Source of the DNA: Chromatiaceae bacterium
Lineage (GTDB): Bacteria > Pseudomonadota > Gammaproteobacteria > Chromatiales > Chromatiaceae
Direction: 5' to 3'
DNA length: 64,000 nucleotides
Assembly: GCA_024235215.1 (NCBI GenBank)
Contig: JACKMU010000006.1
Span: 124,001-188,000 of the forward strand
Shown here piece after piece: positions 1-8,636 of this stretch. Below the pieces are notes generated by a model that saw only the letters and a program-made list of their open reading frames with translations, was not told where the DNA came from and did not search any database. Every line of letters begins with the position of its first letter. The first letter of the stretch is position 1. The position numbers and the translations under genes were made by a program.

Positions 1-679
1 CGAATGGGAGTGGCACCTCCCAGACCGCATCGACCAGCGCAGCACGTGCCGCGGCTCGGGAGAATGGGGTGAGCGGCCGGGAGCGACTGGACCAGATGCT
101 CCAAAAGGTCAGCAGCAACAGCATCAGCAGGCCCGGCAGCAGCCCGGCCAGAAACATCGCGTCCACGCTGATTGTCTGACCGATGCCGAGCTGTTGCGCG
201 ATCACCGCGTAGAGAATCAGGGGTAGCGCCGGAGCGAACAGCAGCCCCAGGCTGCCGGATGTCGTCACCAGACCGAGACTGAAACGGTCGCCGTAGCCCG
301 CTTGCGTCAGTGCCGGGTAGAGGAGGGCGCCCAATGCCACGATGGTGACGCCGGAGGCGCCGGTAAACGCGGTGAAGAGCGCACAGGCGATCAGTGAGAC
401 AATTGCGAGGCCGCCCGGTAGCCAGCCGAGAAACGCCTGGGTCAGTCGCACCAGACGCTGAGGCGCCTGGCTTTCACTGAGCAGGTATCCAGCAAAGGTA
501 AACAGCGGAATGGCGAGGAGGACAGGCATCTCTGCGATGCGGAAAAACTCGATGATAACCACGGACAGATCTATCTCGGCGCTGTAAAAGCCGAGCAGCG
601 CAGCTGCTGCGATGATGCTGAACAATGGGGCGCCCAGCAACGCCAGCAGCAACAACAGCAGCGCAGCGGCCAACGTCAT
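1..679 (-). CDS. dctM: TRAP transporter large permease DctM (partial, C-terminus beyond the window edge)
   Basis: This is the large membrane subunit of a tripartite ATP-independent periplasmic (TRAP) transporter, which carries a small organic acid inward using a sodium gradient. The visible 226 residues begin at an ATG that overlaps the dctQ stop by four bases. They show the family's run of hydrophobic helices: an alanine/leucine-rich first helix, then the conserved stretch around AIPLFTFAGYLL, then the FTAFTGASGVTIVALG re-entrant motif typical of DctM. The gene runs off the left edge, so the C-terminal half is not seen. It is the last visible gene of the operon tatT-dctP-dctQ-dctM. The substrate cannot be read from the sequence. 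Confidence 0.93.
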   Translation of the reverse strand, partial: MTLAAALLLLLLALLGAPLFSIIAAAALLGFYSAEIDLSVVIIEFFRIAEMPVLLAIPLFTFAGYLLSESQAPQRLVRLTQAFLGWLPGGLAIVSLIACALFTAFTGASGVTIVALGALLYPALTQAGYGDRFSLGLVTTSGSLGLLFAPALPLILYAVIAQQLGIGQTISVDAMFLAGLLPGLLMLLLLTFWSIWSSRSRPLTPFSRAAARAALVDAVWEVPLPF

Positions 680-1170
680 CCAGGAGGTCCGCTGTCGGTG
701 GGAAGTGGACTTAGTACCGAGAGGAGAAAACGCAGCGCCATGACCGCGAATCCGCAGGGCAGGATCAATGCGCAGGCCCAGGCAGGTACCGATGCGAAGA
801 GCACGCCGCCGTCAAGGTATTCCAAGTGGACGAAACGCACCGCGTGCCACGCCAGCACAGCGCAGACTGCTGCGGCAAACAGGTCACCGGTCCGGGTACA
901 GGCACTGCGCAACCGAGGGGGCAGGTAACGCGGCAGCAGGTCGATGCGGATATGGTTGCCGTTGCGGCTGGCGATCAATGCGCCCAGCAGCGCGATCCAC
1001 AACACCAGCACCCTGAGCAGTGGATCGGCCCAGCTGATGCCGCTGTGCCAGATGTTACGCAGCAGGATCTGGCTGAGCGCCAGCAGCAGCGTGGCACTCA
1101 GTGCGATGGTCAGCAGCCCCTCCTCGATCCTCCGCAGCAGATGTAGCAGCCGTTCCAAGCCGGGGCTCAC
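676..1170 (-). CDS. dctQ: TRAP transporter small permease DctQ
   Basis: A 164-residue membrane protein with four predicted helices (about residues 17-40, 50-67, 94-112 and 128-152), the usual architecture of the DctQ small subunit that pairs with DctM. The second-helix region carries the family's WADPLLRVLVLW pattern, with an Asn/Asp-containing loop after it. It overlaps dctP upstream and dctM downstream by four bases each, so the three are almost certainly translationally coupled. Family assignment rests on topology, length and context. Nothing is unusual in the sequence. Confidence 0.93.
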   Translation of the reverse strand: MSPGLERLLHLLRRIEEGLLTIALSATLLLALSQILLRNIWHSGISWADPLLRVLVLWIALLGALIASRNGNHIRIDLLPRYLPPRLRSACTRTGDLFAAAVCAVLAWHAVRFVHLEYLDGGVLFASVPAWACALILPCGFAVMALRFLLSVLSPLPTDSGPPG

Positions 1171-2162
1171 CGTTGCCCGTTGCGGAGATTGTTGAGGTGG
1201 TGTCTGAGCTTGCCGAGCAGATGGGAAGAGTAGCCTCCACCCTGCTGGCGCGCGCTTTCCATCGCATCACCGACAATACTTTGCCAGTGCACCAACTCCT
1301 CCCTGGACGGGGTGATCAACAGGATTCCGCGTTGCTGCAGCACCTGGCGTGCGCTCTCATTGTCACGCCGGTTGGCATCATTCAGCTGGCGGGATGCCTT
1401 CTCCAGCACTTGCGCCAGCACGGTCCGATCAGCGGGCGAGAGTCGCTCCAGGTCGCGCTCCCTGATCACCAGGGAGCCGTAGAGATAGAGTAGCGGTGTA
1501 TCCGTCAGGTACTTGACCGCGGTATGCCACTGCAGCGCGATGGCGGCAACCGGAGAGGCGCTGATGGTTTCGATCAGTCCGGTCTGCAGCCCGGTCAGCA
1601 CATCGCTCAATGGCAGTGAAATCGGCGAAATATTCAACGCCTCGAAAGCGGCCAGGGCTACCCTGTCTCCTTCGGGAGACCAGACCTTGGTCTGGCGTAG
1701 CTCCTCAACCCGGGAGATAGGCGTTTGGGTCATCAGGTAAGCAAACCCCCCCTCCATCAGCCCATAACTGACGAAACCCTCGCGCCTCAAGCCCTCGATC
1801 AACAGTGGATCCATTCGTTCGCGCACGTAGTCCACTTCCTCGAACGAGCGAAACAGAAACGGCAGACTGTACAACTGAATATCCGGATCCACCGCCACCA
1901 GTCCACCGGAAGTGAGTACGCCGCCGTGCAGTTGTCCGGCGCGGATTTTGCGCAGTACGCTCTTATCGTTTCCCATCACTCCTCCCGGGTAGAAGCGGAG
2001 GGTGACCCGGCCTTGGGTGCGTTCCGCTACTTCGGTGGCGGCATCGCGCATCGCTCTCATCCAGCCGGTGCCATCGGGCAGCAGTGTGGCGATCTTCAGC
2101 GTGGTGGCAGGGGTCGCGGCTGTGAACAGCAACAGCGTCAGGAGCAGGAGCCGTCTGAGCAT
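1167..2162 (-). CDS. dctP: TRAP transporter periplasmic solute-binding protein DctP
   Basis: A 331-residue secreted protein with a leucine-rich signal peptide (about residues 1-20) ending near ATPATT. It then shows the DctP fold: LKIATLLPDGTGW at the start of the mature protein, VTLRFYPGGVMGNDKS, and the RAGQLHGG region. It captures the substrate in the periplasm and delivers it to DctQM. The conserved substrate-carboxylate-binding Arg expected in this family cannot be pinned down by eye. Upstream is a TatT-type lipoprotein gene, so the whole set is a TRAP system with a fourth, trimeric periplasmic component. Substrate unknown; this binding-protein group is often annotated as C4-dicarboxylate- or sialate-like, which should not be taken as evidence. 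Confidence 0.92.
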   Translation of the reverse strand: MLRRLLLLTLLLFTAATPATTLKIATLLPDGTGWMRAMRDAATEVAERTQGRVTLRFYPGGVMGNDKSVLRKIRAGQLHGGVLTSGGLVAVDPDIQLYSLPFLFRSFEEVDYVRERMDPLLIEGLRREGFVSYGLMEGGFAYLMTQTPISRVEELRQTKVWSPEGDRVALAAFEALNISPISLPLSDVLTGLQTGLIETISASPVAAIALQWHTAVKYLTDTPLLYLYGSLVIRERDLERLSPADRTVLAQVLEKASRQLNDANRRDNESARQVLQQRGILLITPSREELVHWQSIVGDAMESARQQGGGYSSHLLGKLRHHLNNLRNGQR

Positions 2163-3022
2163 TAAAAGTAGTCCTCCCGCTTCATCGACTTCGCCAACCG
2201 TTGAGCCAGCGTGTTGCTCAGCGTCAGGTCCGGTTCATGTGGATCGGCAGCCAGTACTTCGTCCAGCAGACGGTCATGCAATACCTGGTCGAACACCAGG
2301 CGTGCGTAGCTGCGGGCGAACTCCACCTTGGCCATTAGATCGCGGTTTTCCGAATAGTCGAGCGCGCGCTGAAAATGGTCACGACCGCGTTCGGGATCGC
2401 CTCCCATTGCGGCGGGAAGTTGGCTGCGAATTACTCCCAGATAGAGCTGCGCGCGCCCTCTTGCGTAAGTCGGCTCCCTATCGATGATGTACTGCAGCAG
2501 ATTTTCCACCCGGCTCAGGTCGGCAAGTGCGTTCCAGTCGTCGCCGTGTGCCTGTATCCAGCCAGCCCAGCTGGCAGCCATCACAAAGAGCGGTTCCAAC
2601 TCAGCAGAATTTCTGCCGTATAGTGAGACATTGAACTGTTCGAACGGCATCTGTTGCAGTTCACACAGTTCGGGTTCCAACCTGCATAGTGCGCGGTTTG
2701 CGAAATGCTTGGCCTTGGTGGTCATCTGCTGGCGCCGCTCACGCTCCTCGACGAGCCCTCCCGCGTAGGCGCTGTAGAGACGCGCGCCGGCCAGTAGCAG
2801 GGTGGCATCCTCCGGCGCGTCGGCAATCAACCCGTCGAGCAGCAGCAGATAGGCGGGCGCGCCGCTGCGCACGGTCTCCGGGTCCTCCTGATTCAGCAGC
2901 GCACCTCCCAGACTCTCAGCCAATCGGTGTGTTGCGATGGAAACGCAGCCGCTCAGCAGAGCGCAACAGGAGGCGGAGACCAACAAGATTCGGGCTGCTG
3001 ATACCAGTGGATGCATGCTCAC
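2162..3022 (-). CDS. tatT: TatT-type TRAP-associated lipoprotein
   Basis: A 286-residue lipoprotein: hydrophobic leader with a lipobox ending LLSG-Cys26, followed by an all-helical body. It matches the TRAP transporter TatT component family, known from Treponema, where the protein is a trimeric TPR-like partner of the P subunit with a ligand-conducting pore. Supporting features are the early YLLLLDGLIADAP helix pair, LLLAGARLYSAYAGG, and the C-terminal region rich in Asp/Glu/Leu. It abuts dctP (its stop overlaps the dctP start), which places it first in the operon and fits an accessory role in substrate handling at the outer membrane. Confidence 0.85.
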   Translation of the reverse strand: MSMHPLVSAARILLVSASCCALLSGCVSIATHRLAESLGGALLNQEDPETVRSGAPAYLLLLDGLIADAPEDATLLLAGARLYSAYAGGLVEERERRQQMTTKAKHFANRALCRLEPELCELQQMPFEQFNVSLYGRNSAELEPLFVMAASWAGWIQAHGDDWNALADLSRVENLLQYIIDREPTYARGRAQLYLGVIRSQLPAAMGGDPERGRDHFQRALDYSENRDLMAKVEFARSYARLVFDQVLHDRLLDEVLAADPHEPDLTLSNTLAQRLAKSMKREDYF

Positions 3023-3039
3023 ACACGGGCACCGGTGGT

Positions 3040-3405
3040 TCAGCGGTGCTTCTTGTTTACGTTTTCCATGTGGTGGAGCCAGCTGAAAAAGGCACTGCCC
3101 AACGAAGCGCCTCCGCGCCTGCGACCACGAAAGGTGCCGAAGCAGCTTGCACCGGGATCTTCGGAAAAACGGGATGATCCGATATTCAGAAAAAGAATGA
3201 TCAGAAACACATCCAGCACGATCGCGGCAATGACTGAACCACCGTGCAGAATCACATTCTGGGACATCCAGCTCAATAATGGACGCTGGTATTCCACACC
3301 TGCCCAGATTGTCCCGAACAGCATCACCACAGCCATTAAGGAAAACAGGTTAGACACCCATTCGTGTTTTCTGGTAACACCTTTTATTTTGCTGCAAACC
3401 GCCAT
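3040..3405 (-). CDS. Small membrane protein of unknown function
   Basis: A 121-residue protein with two predicted transmembrane helices (about residues 21-39 and 57-75) and a basic Gly/Arg-rich tail around GTFRGRRRGG. I do not recognise a family. The start is supported by a strong ribosome site (AAGGAGGGG) just before the ATG. It lies only 17 bases upstream of the tatT start on the same strand, so it may be co-transcribed with the TRAP operon, although TRAP systems do not normally carry such a component. Confidence 0.6.
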   Translation of the reverse strand: MAVCSKIKGVTRKHEWVSNLFSLMAVVMLFGTIWAGVEYQRPLLSWMSQNVILHGGSVIAAIVLDVFLIILFLNIGSSRFSEDPGASCFGTFRGRRRGGASLGSAFFSWLHHMENVNKKHR

Positions 3406-3626
3406 CTGCCCCTCCTTGGCGGCGCCTTAGAGTGTCGATAGGTTCTCTAAGAGCCGCATACAGTGTATTAAGCCCCGGCCAGTGCTTCTATCTTAACCGC
3501 GTTACTGTAATGACGGCAAAGGATTAAACGGCTTGAATCCGGGTCGGAACGGGCGCCTGCACACGCGTTGCGCGGGAACTCGGCAGCTTCGCTCTGGATG
3601 GTCGTGAGATGGCCGCAGCTCCTGCG

Positions 3627-4091
3627 TCAGACTTGTGTCAGCAGAAACTCCTCGCAAATTTCGTACTGCTGCTGCGCTTCGTTCTGGATCGTCGCTGATT
3701 GTTCCGTCATCATTAGGCAGTTGTTGGCCATACGGGATTGAATAGCGGCCTTCCAGGCTGGGTTGGCGCGTGGCGGGAGCAGGTTTCGTGGGGTGAGCGC
3801 AGCACTGCATGCAGCGGCGACAAAGTGTTCCGCCTGAGCCTCCCAGTCGGTGTCGTGCCCGCATGCGGTGTAGGTGCTGGTGGCGATGGACTTGGCCGTT
3901 CGATAGGCGATCGCGCATTGCGCCTCGTCATAGTCGGATTCGAGGGCCAGTTCCAGCACACCTGCCAACTCCGAACGCGCCTCCGGCAGATGGATATTGT
4001 TTGCGAAGAGCAGCCCAATAGCCCGCTGTGCCGTGTCAGGCAGTTTATCGAGTGCGCTCTTGAGTTCCTGGTCGTTGGTTATTTTCGGCAT
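3627..4091 (-). CDS. Conserved-looking hypothetical protein
   Basis: A 154-residue soluble, mostly helical protein with acidic N-terminal helices and several Cys residues (CGHD, AAACSAAL, NNCLMM, YEICEEF) and no signal peptide or membrane helix. I do not recognise it. A good ribosome site (GAGGAGAG) precedes the ATG, and base composition is like the neighbours. It stands alone between the TRAP region and the dksA-like gene. The Cys residues are not spaced as a classical zinc finger or Fe-S motif. Confidence 0.6.
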   Translation of the reverse strand: MPKITNDQELKSALDKLPDTAQRAIGLLFANNIHLPEARSELAGVLELALESDYDEAQCAIAYRTAKSIATSTYTACGHDTDWEAQAEHFVAAACSAALTPRNLLPPRANPAWKAAIQSRMANNCLMMTEQSATIQNEAQQQYEICEEFLLTQV

Positions 4092-4385
4092 GTCGGCTCT
4101 CCTCTACTGCGTTCCCAACTCCTGAGGGAGGCTGCCGGGTCGAAGGCGGTGTTTCTGTTACGGACAGGTGCCGTTAACTGCTTCTCCGCCAGGTTGTGGG
4201 GCAGAACATGCTTTCTCCCCGGTGTGGCCCTATCGGCTGCTATCGGGAGAAAGGATGGTGCAAGCACAACATTCCCCTCTCCCGAGGCATCTCAAGATTA
4301 TGATCACTCCGCTCTGATGGATGGGACAATGATTTATCGCAATCGGTCAGCCTGTCTGGCAACTTCTGGCGGTAGGCGTGACGGC

Positions 4386-4724
4386 TCAGTGGTCATGGCG
4401 CTCTGCGCAGCTGATGCAATACTCTGAGTTGGGCAGTACCTCCAGTCTCGCTTCAGCAATCGGCTCGCCACATTCGGCGCAAATTCCGTATTCGTCACTG
4501 TCGATACGCTCCAGGGTCCGGTTTATCTGGCTCAGTTCGAGTCTGCCCGCTTCTCCCAGTGCGTCGAGAACCTCTTCATGTTCGCGTTCGGTTGCCTGTT
4601 CTGCAAAATCCTGAGACAGCGGTCCTTCGGCACGCTGCTGCTGCTGGGCAATCTCCTGCATTCGTTTAACCAGCAGTTCCCTGCGCTGCAACAGTTTTTG
4701 CCGTATCGCTGCATATTTCTTCAT
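4386..4724 (-). CDS. DksA/TraR-family zinc-finger protein
   Basis: A 112-residue protein of the DksA/TraR family, which binds the secondary channel of RNA polymerase. It has an N-terminal helical hairpin and a C-terminal four-Cys zinc finger (C82, C85, C103, C106: CAECG then CISC). It is shorter than E. coli DksA (151 residues) and lacks the extended N-terminal coiled coil, placing it with short YbiI/TraR-like members or DksA2-type paralogues rather than canonical DksA. It is 12 bases downstream of the DUF1820 gene on the same strand, so the two probably share a transcript. Confidence 0.88.
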   Translation of the reverse strand: MKKYAAIRQKLLQRRELLVKRMQEIAQQQQRAEGPLSQDFAEQATEREHEEVLDALGEAGRLELSQINRTLERIDSDEYGICAECGEPIAEARLEVLPNSEYCISCAERHDH

Positions 4725-4736
4725 CGGTTATCCATC

Positions 4737-5066
4737 TCAGTTATCGTTGTGCTTGCCTGGAGTATAGAGCGAGCTGGGAAACGGAGTGATGTTGTTCTCC
4801 TTACCGATCTCTATGATTTTACTCTTACCCCTTTTTTCGACTTCATCCACGCGAATCACAGCGTGCATGGGTACCAGCGTGCGGGTGACACCCGAAAACT
4901 CATTCTTGAGCTTCTCCTCGCTGGGATCGATCACTACCGAACTGTTCTCACCGAAAATGAGGCCTTCTATCTCGATGAAACCGTAGACCCCTGCTTGCCT
5001 CACCGCTTCCGCGTAGAGCAGATAGATATTACCCTGGTTGATGAATGTGATTCGGAAAATGCGCAT
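4737..5066 (-). CDS. DUF1820 family protein
   Basis: A roughly 109-residue protein that I recognise as DUF1820. It starts MRIFRITFINQGNIY, continues GFIEIEGLIFGE and VVIDPSEEKLKNEF, and has the conserved PMHAVIRVDEVEK motif. The open frame extends 27 codons further upstream, but homologues begin at MRIFRITF, and a purine-rich GGGAACGA lies seven bases before this ATG, so I chose it. Function is unknown. It is common in gammaproteobacteria and precedes the dksA-like gene here. Confidence 0.85.
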   Translation of the reverse strand: MRIFRITFINQGNIYLLYAEAVRQAGVYGFIEIEGLIFGENSSVVIDPSEEKLKNEFSGVTRTLVPMHAVIRVDEVEKRGKSKIIEIGKENNITPFPSSLYTPGKHNDN

Positions 5067-5192
5067 TGGATCGTTCCCGTCTCCCACTTTTTCGCTATTC
5101 TGCTCCGCAAGCAGTCTCCTGTATCGAGTATACCACCAGCGATCCACCGGGAGTGTTATGATGCCGCTGAGTTATAGTGGGTAAAGAGAGTC

Positions 5193-5621
5193 ATGAAACA
5201 GACAGAAAAATTTAAAATCGGTGAGGGACTGCCCCTTGCTCAGGTGCTGGATAGTCTGCCGTACAACAGTGATGGGCTGATCCCTGCGATATCGCAGCAG
5301 TACGATACCGGAGAGGTGTTGATGATGGCGTGGATGAACCGCGAGGCGTTGGAGGAGACACTGCAGCTGAAGCGTGTCTGCTACTGGTCGCGGTCGCGCC
5401 GGAAGCTGTGGCGAAAAGGCGAGTCATCGGGCCAGATCCAGATCCTGAAAGAGATGAGCTTCGACTGTGACGGCGATACCATTCTGGTCAAAGTGGACCA
5501 GACCGGACCCGCCTGCCACACCGGCCGCCGCAGCTGCTTCTACAACCGGGTGCGCGGAGACCGGGTGGAGGTTGCGACAGAGGCGCTGATCGATCCCGAA
5601 CAGCTTTACGGGAAGTCGTGA
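5193..5621 (+). CDS. hisI: Phosphoribosyl-AMP cyclohydrolase
   Basis: Third step of histidine biosynthesis: hydrolytic opening of the purine ring of phosphoribosyl-AMP. The 142-residue protein is the stand-alone HisI form, not fused to HisE. Visible motifs are LMMAWMNREAL (43-53), YWSRSRRKLWRKGE (64-77), the metal site DCDGD (91-95), and C108 and C115 in ACHTGRRSC. Length is normal for the single-domain enzyme. The next gene, gloB, starts within or just after its stop codon, so they are co-transcribed. No other his genes are in the window. Confidence 0.95.
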   Translation: MKQTEKFKIGEGLPLAQVLDSLPYNSDGLIPAISQQYDTGEVLMMAWMNREALEETLQLKRVCYWSRSRRKLWRKGESSGQIQILKEMSFDCDGDTILVKVDQTGPACHTGRRSCFYNRVRGDRVEVATEALIDPEQLYGKS

Positions 5622-5623
5622 CA

Positions 5624-6403
5624 ATGGTCGAGATAACCCCGATACCCGCTTTCAATGACAACTATATCTGGTTGCTGCGACATCCCGATCGGTTACATGC
5701 GGTTGTGGTCGATCCCGGGGATGCGGCACCGGTAGTCCAGCGTCTGCGCCAGGATGGGCTGGAGTTGGAGGCGATTTTGATCACCCATAAACACGGCGAT
5801 CATGTCGGCGGGGTGAGAGAGTTGAAGCGCATCTGGCCGGAGGCGCTGGTTTATGGCCCTGCAAACGAACCGATTCCCGCGCTGGAAAAGGCGCTGGGCG
5901 AGGGTGATCGAGTCGACCTGGCTGGCGTTGGTGCCAGCTTTAGCGTGCTTGACGTGCCGGGGCACACCGAAGGACACATCGCCTATCTCGGTGAACAAGG
6001 CGTCTTTTGTGGCGACACCCTGTTCACTGCCGGATGCGGTCGGGTCTTCAGTGGCACCCATGCACAGCTGCACCAGTCGCTGCAGCGCCTCGCCGGGCTC
6101 CCCGCGGAGACCAGGGTCTACTGCGCCCATGAATACACGCTGGACAATCTTGGGTTTGCAGAGTGGGTGGAACCCGAGAACCAGGATCTGCTGCAACGCC
6201 GACGGGATGCCGAAGCACTGCGCGCAGATGCGCGTCCCACGGTTCCATCGACAGTGCAGCTGGAACTGTTGACCAATCCATTTCTGCGCAGCGGAGTGCC
6301 ACAGGTGATTGCTGCCGCAGAGCATTATGCCGGCCGCCGTCTCACCTCGCCGACCGAGATTTTCACCGCAATCAGGAGCTGGAAAGACCGGGAGTACGAC
6401 TGA
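5624..6403 (+). CDS. gloB: Hydroxyacylglutathione hydrolase (glyoxalase II)
   Basis: Hydrolyses S-lactoylglutathione to lactate and glutathione in methylglyoxal detoxification. It is a metallo-beta-lactamase-fold protein with the THKHGDH metal motif near residues 54-60, the VPGHTEGHI motif and the CAHEYT segment typical of GloB, and a C-terminal helical glutathione-binding domain. The open frame also allows a GTG six bases earlier that overlaps the hisI stop. I prefer the ATG, which has GGGAAG eight bases before it. It sits between hisI and a dihydroorotase gene in one compact transcription unit. Confidence 0.94.
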   Translation: MVEITPIPAFNDNYIWLLRHPDRLHAVVVDPGDAAPVVQRLRQDGLELEAILITHKHGDHVGGVRELKRIWPEALVYGPANEPIPALEKALGEGDRVDLAGVGASFSVLDVPGHTEGHIAYLGEQGVFCGDTLFTAGCGRVFSGTHAQLHQSLQRLAGLPAETRVYCAHEYTLDNLGFAEWVEPENQDLLQRRRDAEALRADARPTVPSTVQLELLTNPFLRSGVPQVIAAAEHYAGRRLTSPTEIFTAIRSWKDREYD

Positions 6404-6405
6404 CA

Positions 6406-7743
6406 ATGAACAAGCGCATTCTGGTAAAGAACGCTCGCATAGTGAATGAGGGAAGCATCATGCAGGGAGATCTGTTGATCAGCGACGGGCGTATCGAACG
6501 CATCGACAGCGAAATCCCCGCTAGCGCGGAGGTCAGGGTGTTGGAGGCGGATGGACACACGCTGCTGCCCGGCATGATCGATGACCAGGTCCACTTCCGC
6601 GAGCCGGGTGCACCGCACAAGGCGGATATGGTAACCGAGTCGGCAGCGGCACTGGCCGGCGGCATCACCAGTTTCATGGATATGCCCAACACCAACCCGC
6701 TGACGGTAACGCTGAAAGCGCTGGAGTCCAAACATCTGTTGGCCAGAAATCGCGCATTGGCCAACTACAGCTTCTATCTTGGTGCGACCAACGACAACCT
6801 TGCCGAAATTCGCGCGCTCAATCCGCAGCAGACCTGTGGTATCAAGGTATTCATGGGCGCCTCCACCGGCAATATGCTGGTGGATAACGAGCGGACGTTG
6901 GAGGAGATCTTCAGCGACGCACCGACGCTGGTGGCAACCCATTGCGAAGATACACCGACCATTCTGCGCAACGAGCAGCAATTTCGTGAGCAATACGGCG
7001 AAGCGGTGCCGATGGAGTGCCATCCGCAGATTCGCAGCGCCGAGGCTTGTTATCGCTCCTCCTCACTGGCGGTAGCGCTGGCCAGGCGTCACGACACCCG
7101 GCTCCACCTGCTGCACCTGACCACCGCGCGCGAACTCGAGCTGCTGCAGGCGGGGCCGCTGGATGGGAAGCGGATCACTGCTGAAGCTTGTGTACACCAT
7201 CTCTTTTTCGACGACTCCGACTACGCGATGAAGGGGGGGTTCATCAAGTGCAATCCAGCGATCAAGAGCCGTGCCGATCGGGATGCGCTGCGTGCGGCGC
7301 TGGTGGACGACCGAATCGATGTGATCGGCACCGATCATGCCCCGCACACGCTCAAGGAGAAGCTTGGCGGCTATTTCGATGTCCCCTCAGGTCTGCCACT
7401 GGTGCAGTGGGCGCTGCCGATGGTGCTGGAACTCTATCATGAGCAGTTGATCTCACTCGAACAGCTGGTGGAGAAGTGCAGCCATGCACCGGCCCGGCTG
7501 TTCGACATTGCAGAGCGCGGTTATCTGCGCGAGGGCTATTGGGCCGACCTGGTACTGCTCGATCTGCACAGCCCCTATCGGGTGGAGCGTGAAGCGGTCC
7601 GTTACAAGTGCGGCTGGTCGCCGCTCGAAGGGTGCCGGTTGCGCTCGCGTGTGTTGACAACGGTCGTCAACGGTGTGGTGGCATACCACGAGGGCCGCAT
7701 CAACCCGGCGGTACGCGGAATGCGGCTGGAGTTCACCCGCTGA
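6406..7743 (+). CDS. pyrC: Dihydroorotase (long class, amidohydrolase family)
   Basis: Interconverts carbamoyl aspartate and dihydroorotate in pyrimidine synthesis. The 445-residue protein is of the long dihydroorotase/allantoinase-like class rather than the ~345-residue E. coli PyrC. Visible motifs: MIDDQVHFREPG (57-68), SFMDMPNTNP, the GIKVFMGAST stretch carrying the candidate lysine ligand, and GTDHAPHT near the C-terminus. The first histidine of the usual metal-binding HxH is Gln61, a feature I recall from a recognised subgroup. The start is an ATG three bases after the gloB stop; the same frame is open through gloB but that is incidental. Confidence 0.88.
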   Translation: MNKRILVKNARIVNEGSIMQGDLLISDGRIERIDSEIPASAEVRVLEADGHTLLPGMIDDQVHFREPGAPHKADMVTESAAALAGGITSFMDMPNTNPLTVTLKALESKHLLARNRALANYSFYLGATNDNLAEIRALNPQQTCGIKVFMGASTGNMLVDNERTLEEIFSDAPTLVATHCEDTPTILRNEQQFREQYGEAVPMECHPQIRSAEACYRSSSLAVALARRHDTRLHLLHLTTARELELLQAGPLDGKRITAEACVHHLFFDDSDYAMKGGFIKCNPAIKSRADRDALRAALVDDRIDVIGTDHAPHTLKEKLGGYFDVPSGLPLVQWALPMVLELYHEQLISLEQLVEKCSHAPARLFDIAERGYLREGYWADLVLLDLHSPYRVEREAVRYKCGWSPLEGCRLRSRVLTTVVNGVVAYHEGRINPAVRGMRLEFTR

Positions 7744-7752
7744 CGGGAGTGG

Positions 7753-8619
7753 TTACAGCGGGCGACTGTCACTTTCGCTGATGGCTCCTTTGGCAACCCC
7801 TTCGTACGCAACCACACGGTAATGGGACTGTGGATCTTTCCGCTGCAGCTCGCTGCAGAGATGTGCTGCCAGATTCTCGACGGTGGTGTCGCTGTCGATC
7901 AGGTAGCAGCGGGTCTGCGGAATGATCAGTGCGAAGCGGCCCTGACCGGCAGTGTAGCCGAAGCGAAAATAACGGATACCGTCGCGTGTGTATTCATCCT
8001 CCAGATCGCTGCGGGTGCCGAGGTAGATGTCACACCAGCGCTGCGCCCACTCAGCTTCGAGCTGCGGACTACGCTCGCCGTTCCGGTAGATCTCGATGCG
8101 CGAACGGTGGCCATGGGCAATACGCTGACAGTTACCATCGTGATGTTTGAGTCCGTGGCTGTACTGGTAACAGGCACCCTCGATCTGCTCCGTGCGCAAC
8201 TGGAGTCGAATCCGCTGCACGTTTTCCGGGAGCATCGACTGCAGCCGCAACCGGATCGCGTCACCCAGGCTGACCGAATCCACAGTGCGCGCGTTGATCA
8301 GTGCACAGGCTGCGAGTGGTCCTGTCTGGATGATCTCTGTGCCCGATGTCAGCTGAAAGCGGACGCTGTTGCACTCGCCCAGTGCTTCGACACGGCATCC
8401 CGGATAAGCGGTCGGGACCAGCAGGCGATGGTCGAACTCCTGGTCGACGCAGTACTTGATGCGCCGCTTCACCTCGGCGAAATCGAGCAGCATTCCCTGT
8501 TGGTCGAGTGATCCTTCCAATTCGACGTCGAGCAGCCAGCTCTGGCCGAGCAGCCCGCGCTGCGGATCGAGCAGGGAGGCATCGATCACGGTGAGGTTGT
8601 TGACAAAAAGGGTGGTCAT
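7753..8619 (-). CDS. Tandem-domain 6-pyruvoyl-tetrahydropterin synthase / QueD-like protein
   Basis: A 288-residue protein made of two PTPS-like units. PTPS/QueD enzymes act on 7,8-dihydroneopterin triphosphate and bind zinc with three His. The N-terminal half keeps the LLDF (44-47) and FDH (62-64) elements but has GLLGQSW where the zinc HGH should be. The C-terminal half has SHGL (H155), a catalytic-type Cys (C164) and HGH (169-171), but no obvious DH. The active site may therefore be assembled from both halves. Exact reaction (queuosine/folate pathway or other) cannot be assigned. It ends head to head with the dihydroorotase gene and begins just inside the tRNA-Thr. Confidence 0.8.
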   Translation of the reverse strand: MTTLFVNNLTVIDASLLDPQRGLLGQSWLLDVELEGSLDQQGMLLDFAEVKRRIKYCVDQEFDHRLLVPTAYPGCRVEALGECNSVRFQLTSGTEIIQTGPLAACALINARTVDSVSLGDAIRLRLQSMLPENVQRIRLQLRTEQIEGACYQYSHGLKHHDGNCQRIAHGHRSRIEIYRNGERSPQLEAEWAQRWCDIYLGTRSDLEDEYTRDGIRYFRFGYTAGQGRFALIIPQTRCYLIDSDTTVENLAAHLCSELQRKDPQSHYRVVAYEGVAKGAISESDSRPL

Positions 8620-8636
8620 CGTGGTGGTGGGCTGTG

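Noticed and set aside
600..660. CAG-type microsatellite in the dctM/dctQ region
   Set aside because: It is the complement of alanine/leucine codons in a hydrophobic helix, not an array.
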